This document shows, piece by piece, positions 53,958 to 62,085 of a stretch of DNA of 64,000 bases. Below the pieces are notes generated by a model. It was not told the DNA's origin. It saw only the letters and a program-made list of their open reading frames with translations, and did not search any database. The position numbers and the translations under genes were made by a program. The first letter of the stretch is position 1; each line of letters opens with the position of its first letter. This DNA is from Ktedonobacter robiniae (GTDB lineage: Bacteria > Chloroflexota > Ktedonobacteria > Ktedonobacterales > Ktedonobacteraceae): contig NZ_BNJG01000003.1 in NCBI RefSeq assembly GCF_016587375.1, positions 1,426,001 through 1,490,000 on the forward strand, written 5' to 3'.

Positions 53958-53982
53958 GCTGCTAAAGCACGCGTCTACATAT
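53958..53982 (+). repeat. Dispersed repeat, family 2
   Basis: GCTGCTAAAGCACGCG followed by TCTACATAT. A near-identical 25-base copy with GCCTACATAT is at 56606-56630, so the pair brackets the vWA gene. Confidence 0.7.
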
Positions 53983-54012
53983 AATGGCGCGATATGTAGT
54001 TCACCAAGTTTG

Positions 54013-54108
54013 TAGGGTCCATGCTTGCATGGACTCTTCGGCCCACAGACTGGCACCCTGACGCAGGCAAGTCGCTGCGCTCGGAGGCCGAGCAAGCTCT
54101 GCCCCTAC
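54013..54108. repeat. Composite repeat hairpin, family 3
   Basis: Begins GTAGGGTCCATGCTTGCATGG (palindromic GTCCATGC-TT-GCATGGAC) and ends with the complement of GTAGGGGCAGAGCTTGCTCG at 54088-54108. The latter element recurs with one mismatch at 61434-61454. Outer GTAGGG/CCCTAC bases pair, enclosing the unit. It lies between the vWA and tubulin-like genes. Confidence 0.65.
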
Positions 54109-54134
54109 AAGCCTTTTCTCCTGAATACACCACT

Positions 54135-56573
54135 TTAAAAGATGTCATCTTCATAGTTGTCTATGCGGGCAGCTTTGCGCCTCTTCTGGTGCCATTTGGA
54201 CTTGGAAGAGGAGGTATCAGGCCGACTCGATTCTTCATATAGCCTTTTGCTTTCCTCTGTGTTGGGAGCGTGACGGGCTTGAATATGATAGGTAGCCATC
54301 GCCTCGCCTGGATTTTCTTCTGGTAGGCGATAGTGTAACTCGTGTAGCTCCTGGAAGGCCGGCTGAACTGGCTCGCCATCACTCTTGCGCCAGGAGGTGT
54401 TGGCGAAATTATCCCTGGCCACCTCGATACCACCACTGTGTTTGAAGCGGAGGCGGAGGCCGGGCGGGAGACCAGCCTGGCGCGAGCGCAGGAACTGGGG
54501 ATGTAGCAGCGCCTGGAGAGGGCCGCGACGCGCGCGTTGCAGGCGGATGTTGCCTACAGCCTCGCCCTCCTGGCTGACCAGCACCTCGCCGAAGGGATGA
54601 GGCAGGAGCGCATAGCGCACGAGCAGCACCAGGAGCAGCAAGAACAGCCAATAGAGCAGAGTAATCAACCAGGCCCGCAGCGTTTGAAGCCAGGTGGGAG
54701 CGACCAGGGCGACGCGCAGGGAGCGCTGAATCGTTCCGAAGTCGCCATGGCTATCGGCGAAACTCCCGCGTGTATGGAAGAGCAGGCGGTAAGGTCCGCT
54801 TTGTGCATTGGGCAGTGTTAGCGCAAAGCGTCCATCCTGGCGGTTTTGTACCTGTACGGGAACTGGATCTTTCGCGTTGGGCGGGATCGCCTCGGCCCGC
54901 ACCTGGGCGTGAGCATATGCCTGCTGGCGCAGCAATGTCTGCCCCTCGATCGAGGCGGCGGGTAGAGCTGGAATTCCCTGGAGCGGCCACTGGCTCATCC
55001 ACTCTATGGGCTGGAGTGGCAGACTATAGAGTAGGCGCAGAGCCGGGTCCCACTCAACTGTCTGGACTGTAATCTCCTGGTCGGTCGGTTGCTGTGTCGC
55101 TGGGGAGAGCAGGTTGGGCTCGGGAAAATGTTCGAGGCGCAGCGAGCGCAACTGACTGCTGAGCGTGTGCGCAAGGCTGACGCTATAGCTATTGACCGTG
55201 ATATCGTAGGAGCCTGAGGGGGCGTTCTCAGGCACAAAGATGGTGCCGGTATACGTCCCAGGCGTTGCCTTGCTATTGAGCGCGACGTCCTGGCTATACT
55301 GGCCCCCGGCGCCGTTGTAGGCGACATGACCACTGAGTGAGACGGTATTATCGGTGATTGCTTCGCCATGATAGGTCAGGTGAGTGCTGATCGTGATAGG
55401 CTGGCCCAAGGCCAGTGCTGATTGTGCGCCGCTTTGCAGGTTGGCCTGTGAGATATCGAGGGCTGAGAGTGCCAGTGACGAAGCCTTTAAACTCTTCATC
55501 AGGAAGTGCCCGGAGCCAGTTACGGTCAGATTCCAGTCTCCCTGCTGGGGGCGGTCAATTGAGTAGATGACATAGTAGGGGTCAACGTTGGAGACAAAGA
55601 CGCCCGGTTGTGCGCTGATGTTATGTCCCTGCGGATCTTGGAGTGCGACCGTAGTACCTGGCTGATCCTTAATGACGACTACGTCCAGGTTATCGGTATA
55701 GCTGGTCACATTGAAGGCGCGGCTGACGCTGCCATTGGGCTGGGTCAGGCCGATATCATCGCCGACCGTCCGGTGATTATGGCGGGCGAAGATATCCACA
55801 AAGAAGGGTGCGATATTCAGGGGCGAGGGCTGACCCTGGATAACCCCGTTGGCATCGTCATAGAACTTGCCCGAGGTCGCATTGGCGAGACCACTGAGAA
55901 ACTCGTGGAATGAATGGTAGGGTGTTCCGGCCTGGATGGGCGCGTTATTGCCCAGCGCGATGGTATCGATGCTCCAATTGTGCTGCTTAAATTGTGGGAG
56001 AAGTTCGCTTTGAATGGCATTTACCTGGTCATTCGTGCCTGGATCGGGATTGCCATCGGTCAAGAGCACGACCGAGCCTGCGCGCGGCTGATCCTGAGTA
56101 GCCTGCTGGAGCATCTGAAGCGCTCTGTGTAGCGCATCATAGGTCGGTGTCGTGCTATTGGGCTGGCAGTGATGCGATTGCTCTGTGATGGTCTTTTGCA
56201 GAGCCTGGTGCTGCAAGGGCGTTGCCATCTCGCCGGGGTTGGCCCAGCTCTGAGCCAGGGGAAAATTATGCGGTCCGCCGGTCGCGCCATTGCCATCGAG
56301 GGCCACGACGCCGATATAGTTGCCGGGTCCGCTTAGATCGATAAAAGCATTGGCCGCCGAGCAGCGCAGGCCAGCGGGATCACTCGTGCTCATCGAGCCG
56401 GACATATCCAGGACAAGAATCGTGACTGAGTTCTGCTCAGCAGGAGTCAGGCCAGCCTCTCTGCGTGCCGTCTGAGCTAACGCCTGTGAAGCGGGAGAAG
56501 TAATGGAACCTGTCAGCAAGAGAGCGCTGAGGAGTGCGCCAAGTATATAGCAAATGTGGAAGAAGGCCTTCAT
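54135..56573 (-). CDS. Membrane-anchored von Willebrand factor A protein
   Basis: 812 residues. After a signal peptide (residues 1-37, ending ASQALAQ) a vWA domain begins TILVLDMSGSMSTSD with the MIDAS DxSxS motif intact; the later threonine is in TPTYDAL and the aspartate in LLTDGNPDPG. Long beta-rich Ig-like or TadG-like regions follow (about 290-600). A single transmembrane helix lies near 660 (LITLLYWLFLLLLVLLVRYA). The cytoplasmic tail of 130 residues is basic and ends in an acidic patch NYEDDIF. This design suits a protein that grips an extracellular ligand or partner and passes the signal inward. The tubulin-like gene lies downstream across repeats. Confidence 0.85.
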   Translation of the reverse strand: MKAFFHICYILGALLSALLLTGSITSPASQALAQTARREAGLTPAEQNSVTILVLDMSGSMSTSDPAGLRCSAANAFIDLSGPGNYIGVVALDGNGATGGPHNFPLAQSWANPGEMATPLQHQALQKTITEQSHHCQPNSTTPTYDALHRALQMLQQATQDQPRAGSVVLLTDGNPDPGTNDQVNAIQSELLPQFKQHNWSIDTIALGNNAPIQAGTPYHSFHEFLSGLANATSGKFYDDANGVIQGQPSPLNIAPFFVDIFARHNHRTVGDDIGLTQPNGSVSRAFNVTSYTDNLDVVVIKDQPGTTVALQDPQGHNISAQPGVFVSNVDPYYVIYSIDRPQQGDWNLTVTGSGHFLMKSLKASSLALSALDISQANLQSGAQSALALGQPITISTHLTYHGEAITDNTVSLSGHVAYNGAGGQYSQDVALNSKATPGTYTGTIFVPENAPSGSYDITVNSYSVSLAHTLSSQLRSLRLEHFPEPNLLSPATQQPTDQEITVQTVEWDPALRLLYSLPLQPIEWMSQWPLQGIPALPAASIEGQTLLRQQAYAHAQVRAEAIPPNAKDPVPVQVQNRQDGRFALTLPNAQSGPYRLLFHTRGSFADSHGDFGTIQRSLRVALVAPTWLQTLRAWLITLLYWLFLLLLVLLVRYALLPHPFGEVLVSQEGEAVGNIRLQRARRGPLQALLHPQFLRSRQAGLPPGLRLRFKHSGGIEVARDNFANTSWRKSDGEPVQPAFQELHELHYRLPEENPGEAMATYHIQARHAPNTEESKRLYEESSRPDTSSSKSKWHQKRRKAARIDNYEDDIF

Positions 56574-56605
56574 CACACACATTTCCAGATGGGGGCATGA
56601 CCTGC

Positions 56606-56630
56606 GCTGCTAAAGCACGCGCCTACATAT
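56606..56630 (+). repeat. Dispersed repeat, family 2
   Basis: Copy of the element at 53958 (one base different in the last ten). It lies between the vWA gene and the membrane protein gene upstream of it. Confidence 0.7.
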
Positions 56631-56752
56631 CAAGCTACGTTGACTGCTCTCTATTCACTATAGTCCCCACATCCAAGCCAGGCGATTACTGCTGCGTCAT
56701 TTGCGCTCGCTTATTTGCTTTTTGGCTTCAGGCGTTCCTCAGGCTGTATACA

Positions 56753-57205
56753 TCAGATCGTGTGCTTATTTGCTGATAGGCGCTCCTCTAGAGTCTGCTG
56801 GGCGGCCAGCAGGAGAAAGGGGATGAGGATAAAGAGCAGGCGCGAGGCTGCCATGAGAAAGAGCAGTGTGCTCCAGGTGATTGGTGTGGCATAGAGAGCT
56901 AGCGCGACGCCGATTACCGCCAGCAGCACGCCTGTGACCAGGACAATCGTAGCCCAGCGATGCCAGCCTCGGGTATCGCGGCGGTCCTGGGCGATGCTCT
57001 CGGTAAATTGCCAGCAGACAAAGAGGCCATCGATGAAGATGAGGACTGCTATCAAATGTCCAGGTTGCGCGATCCAGGTTTGCGCCACGTTTGTACTCCA
57101 GGTCGCGGTGAAGTGCAGGGCCAGCGCGACCAGAAACGTGGCGAATACGCCGATGAGGATGTAGACGTCGCGAATGGAGCGAGCAATCGTCAAAACCACG
57201 CGCAT
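56753..57205 (-). CDS. Small membrane protein upstream of the vWA gene
   Basis: 150 residues with four hydrophobic helices (about 14-34, 48-66, 83-104 and 112-133) and a C-terminal basic end. A segment TWIAQPGHLIAVLIFIDGLF is unusual for its glycine/histidine. No family is recognised. It is the likely first gene of the minus-strand cluster that leads through the vWA and tubulin-like genes. It is separated from the sulfonate permease gene downstream by 40 bases on the same strand, so read-through from the sulfur operon into this region is possible. Confidence 0.6.
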   Translation of the reverse strand: MRVVLTIARSIRDVYILIGVFATFLVALALHFTATWSTNVAQTWIAQPGHLIAVLIFIDGLFVCWQFTESIAQDRRDTRGWHRWATIVLVTGVLLAVIGVALALYATPITWSTLLFLMAASRLLFILIPFLLLAAQQTLEERLSANKHTI

Positions 57206-57245
57206 AGAGGTTTAACACCTTTCTTATGCTTATAAAAAGCCGTAT

Positions 57246-58064
57246 TTAACCCTGGAGTCCACGGCGTTCGCGTATCCCGCGTTCGATATTGGCGAAGATG
57301 AGCGTATCAATTGCCACGCCGATGGCGATAATAATGAGCATAACGGCCATGACCTGGGACGCGTCGGAGAGGTCACGTCCGTTGTTGAGCAGGTTGCCCA
57401 GGCTCAGCGAGACGTAAATCAGTTCAGCGGCCATCAATGAGCGCCAGGCAAAGGTCCAGCCCTGTTTCAGCCCCTCTATAATAGAGGGTAGCGCGGCCGG
57501 AAGAATGACCTGCGTGGCCAGGCGTATGCCGCGTGTGCCGAGCGTGCGCGCTGCTCTGACATACAGCGGGGGCGTATTCTTGATGCCATTGACGACACCG
57601 AGCGTAATCGAGAAGAGGGCGCCCATCACGACGACAAAGGTGATCGCCTGTTCCGTGAGGCCAAACCAGAGGATGGCCAGCGGGAGCCAGCACACACTGG
57701 GCAGGGCTTGCAGACCCAGGATCAACGAACCCACGGTCTCCTCCAGGAGGCGGAAGCGCCCGATGAGCGCGCCTAGCGCTACCCCTAGTACGAGCGAAAT
57801 CGCGTAGCCAATCGCCAGTCTCTGCACACTTACCAGCGCCCCCTGGAGATACTGACCACTACTGATGCCGTCTACCAGGGAGGCGAACACAGTCAGCGGA
57901 CCCGGCAGAGAATAGGAGGGCCAGATGTTCAGGATAGCTATGATGTGCCACGCCAGGAGTAAAAGTGCGTAGAACACGAGGCGGCGCAGCCAGGGACCAA
58001 TTGCCGCGTATGCTGGGCGTGTCGCTGTTTGCGGTGTCGAAAGTTGAGCGGTCGCCTTAGCCAT
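57246..58064 (-). CDS. ssuC: Sulfonate-type ABC transporter permease (SsuC/TauC-like)
   Basis: 272 residues with about six helices. The EAA loop reads RTLGTRGIRLATQVILPAAL and then PSIIEGLKQGWTFAWRSLMA, the characteristic BPD_transp_1 segment of SsuC/TauC/NrtB permeases. The ATG at 58064 (AGAGGTGG upstream) overlaps the last 8 bases of the ATPase gene, so the two are coupled. The importer acts with the binding protein at 59048. Because sulfate activation genes precede it, the substrate is likely a sulfonate or other sulfur compound. Nitrate or thiamine-precursor importers share the fold and cannot be excluded from this sequence alone. Confidence 0.87.
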   Translation of the reverse strand: MAKATAQLSTPQTATRPAYAAIGPWLRRLVFYALLLLAWHIIAILNIWPSYSLPGPLTVFASLVDGISSGQYLQGALVSVQRLAIGYAISLVLGVALGALIGRFRLLEETVGSLILGLQALPSVCWLPLAILWFGLTEQAITFVVVMGALFSITLGVVNGIKNTPPLYVRAARTLGTRGIRLATQVILPAALPSIIEGLKQGWTFAWRSLMAAELIYVSLSLGNLLNNGRDLSDASQVMAVMLIIIAIGVAIDTLIFANIERGIRERRGLQG

Positions 58065-58899
58065 TGTGTACCACCTCTTGTTCTCCCATGGCACCCTTCA
58101 GAACCGCCAGGATCTCGGCAGCCTGGTCTACCAGGTGATGATCTTCCAGCGAGCGTGGCCGGGGGAGATCAATGCGGAAGTCACGCACAATCGTGCCAGG
58201 CCGAGGTGAGAAGACGACTACGCGGTCACCCAGGGCCACCGCTTCATGCACGTTATGGGTGACAAAGACAATCGTTTTTTGTGTTGCCGACCAGATGCTT
58301 TCAAGTTCAGCATACATGCGGTCACGCGTCAGGGCATCCAGGGCGCCAAAGGGTTCGTCCATCAGGAGTACAGCCGGATTGATGGCCAGGGCACGCGCGA
58401 TAGCCACACGTTGCCGCATGCCGCCCGAGAGATGGTGAATATAGCTCTTCTCGAAGCCAGTCAGGTGGACCATGTCGATGAACTTCTGTGTGAGCGAGGC
58501 CCGTTTCTTCGCGGGGAGACCAGCCTGGCGCAGGCCAAACTCGACGTTGCCACGTACATCGAGCCAGGGGAAAAGTGCTGCCTCCTGAAAGAGCAGCACG
58601 CGGTCGGTACCTGGTCCCTGCACGGGCTTATTGCTGGCCCAGACTGTACCGTTACTGGCGCTCTCCAGGCCCGCGATAATGCTGAGCAGGGTCGATTTGC
58701 CACAGCCACTGGGACCAACAAAGCAGACAAACTCGCCCGCCTCAATGTCCAGGCTGACCGGGCGCAATGCCTCGACGGCCTGTGCGCGCCCAGCATAGGT
58801 TTTGCTGACCTGCTCTATTTTCAAAGGGATCCCATTAGGCTCTTCAGATACACTCTGAAGCTGGGACGGTAACTCAATAACTGGCGAGCGCCGAAGCAT
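58057..58899 (-). CDS. ssuB: Sulfonate-type ABC transporter ATPase (SsuB/TauB-like)
   Basis: 280 residues. Walker A GPSGCGKST, Q-loop VLLFQEAALFPWL, signature LSGGMRQRVAIARAL, Walker B AVLLMDEPFGALD and H-loop VFVTHNVHEA are all canonical and of the SsuB/NrtD/TauB type. The ATG at 58899 with GGAGGAAAAG upstream is better than 58929. It overlaps the permease start by 8 bases, and a hairpin of about 65 bases separates it from the binding-protein gene, which may lower its expression relative to that gene. Confidence 0.9.
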   Translation of the reverse strand: MLRRSPVIELPSQLQSVSEEPNGIPLKIEQVSKTYAGRAQAVEALRPVSLDIEAGEFVCFVGPSGCGKSTLLSIIAGLESASNGTVWASNKPVQGPGTDRVLLFQEAALFPWLDVRGNVEFGLRQAGLPAKKRASLTQKFIDMVHLTGFEKSYIHHLSGGMRQRVAIARALAINPAVLLMDEPFGALDALTRDRMYAELESIWSATQKTIVFVTHNVHEAVALGDRVVVFSPRPGTIVRDFRIDLPRPRSLEDHHLVDQAAEILAVLKGAMGEQEVVHNG

Positions 58900-58974
58900 T
58901 ATCTCTTTTCCTCCTGCTATAGCTTGCACACACCTTTGGCATAACGACTCGCGCCCGCGGCGCTTGCCAGAGTT

Positions 58975-59039
58975 AGTAGGTGCGATGGATGCTGTGCTGG
59001 CAGCCTGCGGCTATCAGCACAGCATCCATCGCACCTACT
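58975..59039 (-). terminator. Intra-operon hairpin between binding protein and ATPase genes
   Basis: AGTAGGTGCGATGGATGCTG and its complement pair over at least 24 bases around a short loop region. It lies 9 bases past the binding-protein stop. It may partly terminate transcription or protect the upstream message from 3' decay, giving more binding protein than transporter. Confidence 0.55.
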
Positions 59040-59047
59040 CCCCGAAA

Positions 59048-60103
59048 TTATGGGGTAGAGATGGTCGGTTTCCCTTTGGCAGAGAGGACCGCATTAAGAT
59101 CGCTGAGCTGATACAGGTTCTTCAGATCGGGCTTGCTCTTGCCCAGGAAGCCGAGCGCGAAAGCCTGGTCAGCGGCCTTGTACAGGGCACTGGGCAGTGG
59201 ATCATAGGTGATGTTCAGGTTGGCGAAGGCCTGATCGAGTTCATTTTGTGGGAGCGCTTTGCCTGAGAGGCGCTTGAGCTCGCCGTTGATGATCTTCTTG
59301 GCGTCGTCGGGATGGCTCTGAATATAGCCAACGGTATCGACATGGGCTTCCAGGAACTTCTTGACCAGGTCGGGATGCTGATCATAGAAGGCTTTGCGTA
59401 CGACGACATTGGTCGTCACAAACTGTCCCTCGGGCCAGAGGGTGCGCTCATCGACAAGAACCTTGCCCTTGCCCTCAACCACCAGGCGGGTGGCATAAGG
59501 CTCAGGCACCCAGGCGCCATCGATCTTGCCCTGTTTGAACAGGGAGAGAATATTGGCGTTATCGGTTGGGATAACCTGGACATTGCCACCCTTATCGGTG
59601 CTTTGCAGACCATGATTCTGGAGGTAGTTGCGTAGTGCAACGTCCTGAGTATTGCCGAGCTGAGGTGTGGCCAGCTTCTTATTAGCCAGGTCAGCGGGCG
59701 TCTTAATATTTGGTTGTACCACGAAAGAGGCGCCACCGCTGGCAGCCCCGGCAATGATGCGTAGCGCTGAACCCTGGCTCTTGATATAACCATTGATGGC
59801 CGGATTTGGGCCGACATAGCCGATATCAATGCTCTTGGCGAAGAGGGCCTCAATGAGCGCGGGTCCCGCGTTAAAGGTCGTGGTTTGCAGCGTGACGTTT
59901 GATCCAAGCGCCTTGGCGAACGTCCCTTGCTGTACGCCGACGACCGCGACGGCGTGGGTGATATTAGGGAAATACCCCAGGTGGACCGTAACCTTGCCAT
60001 TGCTGCTGGCATTCGCGTCCTGCCCGGTGCATCCAAGCAGAGCAACGGCGAGCAAAGCAAACAGGGCCAGGATACTCCAGCTGTGTGGGAGCTTCTGTTT
60101 CAT
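59048..60103 (-). CDS. ssuA: Sulfonate-type ABC substrate-binding lipoprotein (SsuA-like)
   Basis: 351 residues. The signal ends in LLAVALLGCTGQ, a lipobox with C25 lipidated. The body follows the SsuA/NMT1 pattern: VHLGYFPNITHAVAVVGVQQ, FNAGPALIEALFAKSIDIGYVG, and a late GAWVPEPYATRLV. The start at 60103 is normal. The first residues and gene order support a sulfur-compound importer, in an operon with ATP sulfurylase and APS kinase. Confidence 0.88.
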   Translation of the reverse strand: MKQKLPHSWSILALFALLAVALLGCTGQDANASSNGKVTVHLGYFPNITHAVAVVGVQQGTFAKALGSNVTLQTTTFNAGPALIEALFAKSIDIGYVGPNPAINGYIKSQGSALRIIAGAASGGASFVVQPNIKTPADLANKKLATPQLGNTQDVALRNYLQNHGLQSTDKGGNVQVIPTDNANILSLFKQGKIDGAWVPEPYATRLVVEGKGKVLVDERTLWPEGQFVTTNVVVRKAFYDQHPDLVKKFLEAHVDTVGYIQSHPDDAKKIINGELKRLSGKALPQNELDQAFANLNITYDPLPSALYKAADQAFALGFLGKSKPDLKNLYQLSDLNAVLSAKGKPTISTP

Positions 60104-60215
60104 TCCTTTGATTACTCCTTGAAAAAAGTTAATAGAGTAAAGCGAACTCGTTTAGGTGAAAGCTTGCTTCGCATACGCCGTCGTATTTGTCACAGAGCAG
60201 GTATGTGGCGCGCCC

Positions 60216-61382
60216 TTACGCCACGGGTTCGCGCATAGCCTCGATAAGAATGCGGGCGACCTCTGGACGCGAGAACTCGCGTGGTGGGAGCGTCCCCTCA
60301 CGCAGCAACTGGCGCACCTTTGTTCCGCTCAAGGCCACATGCTGCTCCGCGCTATGCGGACAGGTCTTCTGTGAGGCCATGGATTGGCACTCACGACAGA
60401 AGAAGGCATTTTCAAAGAAAATGGGTGTAATACCGAGCAGGACGGGATCAAATTCGGCAAAGATCTTTTGCGCGTCATAGGTGCCGTAGTAGTTGCCGAC
60501 GCCCGCGTGATCGCGGCCCACGATAAAGTGTGAGCAGCCATAATTCTTGCGCATTAAGGCATGGAAGATGGCCTCACGTGGGCCAGCATAGCGCATCGAG
60601 GCTGGGAGTACGCCCAGAAGGACACGATTCGCCGGATAGTAGTTCTCCAGCAGCACCTCGTAGCAGCGCATACGTACAGCGGCGGGAATATCATCGCTCT
60701 TAGTATCACCAACAAGGGGATGCAGATAGAGGCCATCCACTGTTTCCAAGGCGCACTTCTGGATATACTCATGCGCGCGATGCACTGGATTGCGAGTCTG
60801 GAAGCCTACAACGCGTTTCCAGCCGCGCTCGGCGAAGAGCTGGCGCGATTGCGTGGGCGTGTAGCGATACTGCGCGAAGTTCTGCTGCTGCAAGGACACG
60901 ATGCGTACGGGGCCACCAAGCAGGACATCTTCCTGCTGATAGACAACCTTGACGCCTGGATGGGCCTCTTCCTCGGTGCGGTAGACCTGGCGTGCCTCGT
61001 GTCGCTTATCATAGGTATACTTCTCTTCCAGCGTCAGTACAGCCTGTAATTCGCCTGCCTGATCCAAGAGCGCGACCTCGGAACCCTCCTGGAGCTTTTC
61101 AGCCTGCTCGCTTGAGACTGCCAGGGTAACGGGTACAGACCAGGGGAGACCATTGCTGAGGTGCATTGTGTTTACGACGCTCTCATAATCCGCGCGGTTG
61201 AGAAAGCCCTTCAAGGGGCTATAGGCACCATTGGCCAGTTGTTCCAGGTCCGCGAGCTGCCGCGAGCCGATGACGATCTGAGGAAGCGCCTGGCCACGTT
61301 CACGAAGCTCTTGTTGTTCGGTCTGGCTGGCGAGGTTGATGATCAATGTGCCGCCATGAGGAGCAATCAAGCCGTCTGTCAT
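60216..61382 (-). CDS. sat: Sulfate adenylyltransferase (ATP sulfurylase)
   Basis: 388 residues of the monomeric/homo-oligomeric Sat type. The HxxH nucleotide motif is in QTRNPVHRAHEYIQK and the second motif is GRDHAGVGNYYG. A zinc-binding pattern CRECQSMASQKTC near the C-terminus matches the Thermus-type enzyme. It forms APS from sulfate and ATP. Next in the operon upstream is APS kinase, so the two likely make PAPS; neither APS nor PAPS reductase is in the window. Confidence 0.94.
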   Translation of the reverse strand: MTDGLIAPHGGTLIINLASQTEQQELRERGQALPQIVIGSRQLADLEQLANGAYSPLKGFLNRADYESVVNTMHLSNGLPWSVPVTLAVSSEQAEKLQEGSEVALLDQAGELQAVLTLEEKYTYDKRHEARQVYRTEEEAHPGVKVVYQQEDVLLGGPVRIVSLQQQNFAQYRYTPTQSRQLFAERGWKRVVGFQTRNPVHRAHEYIQKCALETVDGLYLHPLVGDTKSDDIPAAVRMRCYEVLLENYYPANRVLLGVLPASMRYAGPREAIFHALMRKNYGCSHFIVGRDHAGVGNYYGTYDAQKIFAEFDPVLLGITPIFFENAFFCRECQSMASQKTCPHSAEQHVALSGTKVRQLLREGTLPPREFSRPEVARILIEAMREPVA

Positions 61383-61433
61383 GAGTATCTATCCTGCCTT
61401 TACTCTAAATAAGAATTCTATGGGTGCGATGTC

Positions 61434-61454
61434 GTAGGGTCAGAGCTTGCTCGG
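61434..61454 (+). repeat. Dispersed repeat, family 3
   Basis: GTAGGGTCAGAGCTTGCTCG agrees with the complement of 54088-54108 at all but one base. It lies in the gap between the sat and cysC genes; an imperfect partner (GCCCCTAC) is at about 61475-61482. Confidence 0.6.
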
Positions 61455-61478
61455 ACTAAGGCCAAGCCAGCTTGGCCC

Positions 61479-62042
61479 CTACAGGGTTGAAATTGGTGTT
61501 TCGAGATAGCTGGCATCCAGGTACTCTAGCTCCACGAGTTTGTGCAGGATGCGCTGCACGCTCTCCTCGATAGTCTCGGTATTGGTCTCAATGATCAATT
61601 CAGGATGCTCTGGCTCCTCATAGGGATCATCCACACCGGTAAAGTTCTTGATCTTGCCCTCGTCCACCAGTTTGTAGAGACCCTTGACATCGCGGTCGCG
61701 ACAGACCTCGATGGGGCATTTCACGTAGATCTCGACAAAGTTGCCGATCTCCTGACGTGCCCACTCGCGAGCCTCGCGATAAGGCGAGATGGCGGCTGAG
61801 ATGCACACTACGCCATTGCGTGTGAGTAGGCCACAGACGAAGGCGATGCGCTTGATATTGGTATCGCGGTCCTCGCGGCTAAAACCCAGGCCCTTGCTCA
61901 GGTGGGTACGTACGATGTCGCCATCGAGAATCTCAACATTGCGTCCATGCTGTCGCAGGCGCTTCTCAAGGGCATCGGAGAGGGTGCTTTTCCCGGCCCC
62001 GGAGAGGCCTGTCAACCAGATCGTAAATCCTGTATTTGCCAT
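61479..62042 (-). CDS. cysC: Adenylylsulfate kinase (APS kinase)
   Basis: 187 residues. P-loop GLSGAGKST, DGD in EILDGDIVR, KGLGFSREDRDTNIKRIAFV, and the KGLYKLVDEGKIKNFTGVDD lid are all classic for CysC. The open frame extends upstream to 62177, but the ATG at 62042 with AAGGAAGAG before it gives the family N-terminus. It phosphorylates APS to PAPS for sulfation or for reduction. Position between sat and the beta-propeller gene supports a sulfate-activation operon. Confidence 0.94.
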   Translation of the reverse strand: MANTGFTIWLTGLSGAGKSTLSDALEKRLRQHGRNVEILDGDIVRTHLSKGLGFSREDRDTNIKRIAFVCGLLTRNGVVCISAAISPYREAREWARQEIGNFVEIYVKCPIEVCRDRDVKGLYKLVDEGKIKNFTGVDDPYEEPEHPELIIETNTETIEESVQRILHKLVELEYLDASYLETPISTL

Positions 62043-62085
62043 GCTTGACTCTCTTCCTTGATAGAAAAATATATGGGTTCTTATG

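Noticed and set aside
56766..57218. Second 150-residue frame over the small membrane protein
   Set aside because: Rich in His, Arg and Pro without hydrophobic pattern; a shadow of the membrane protein frame.
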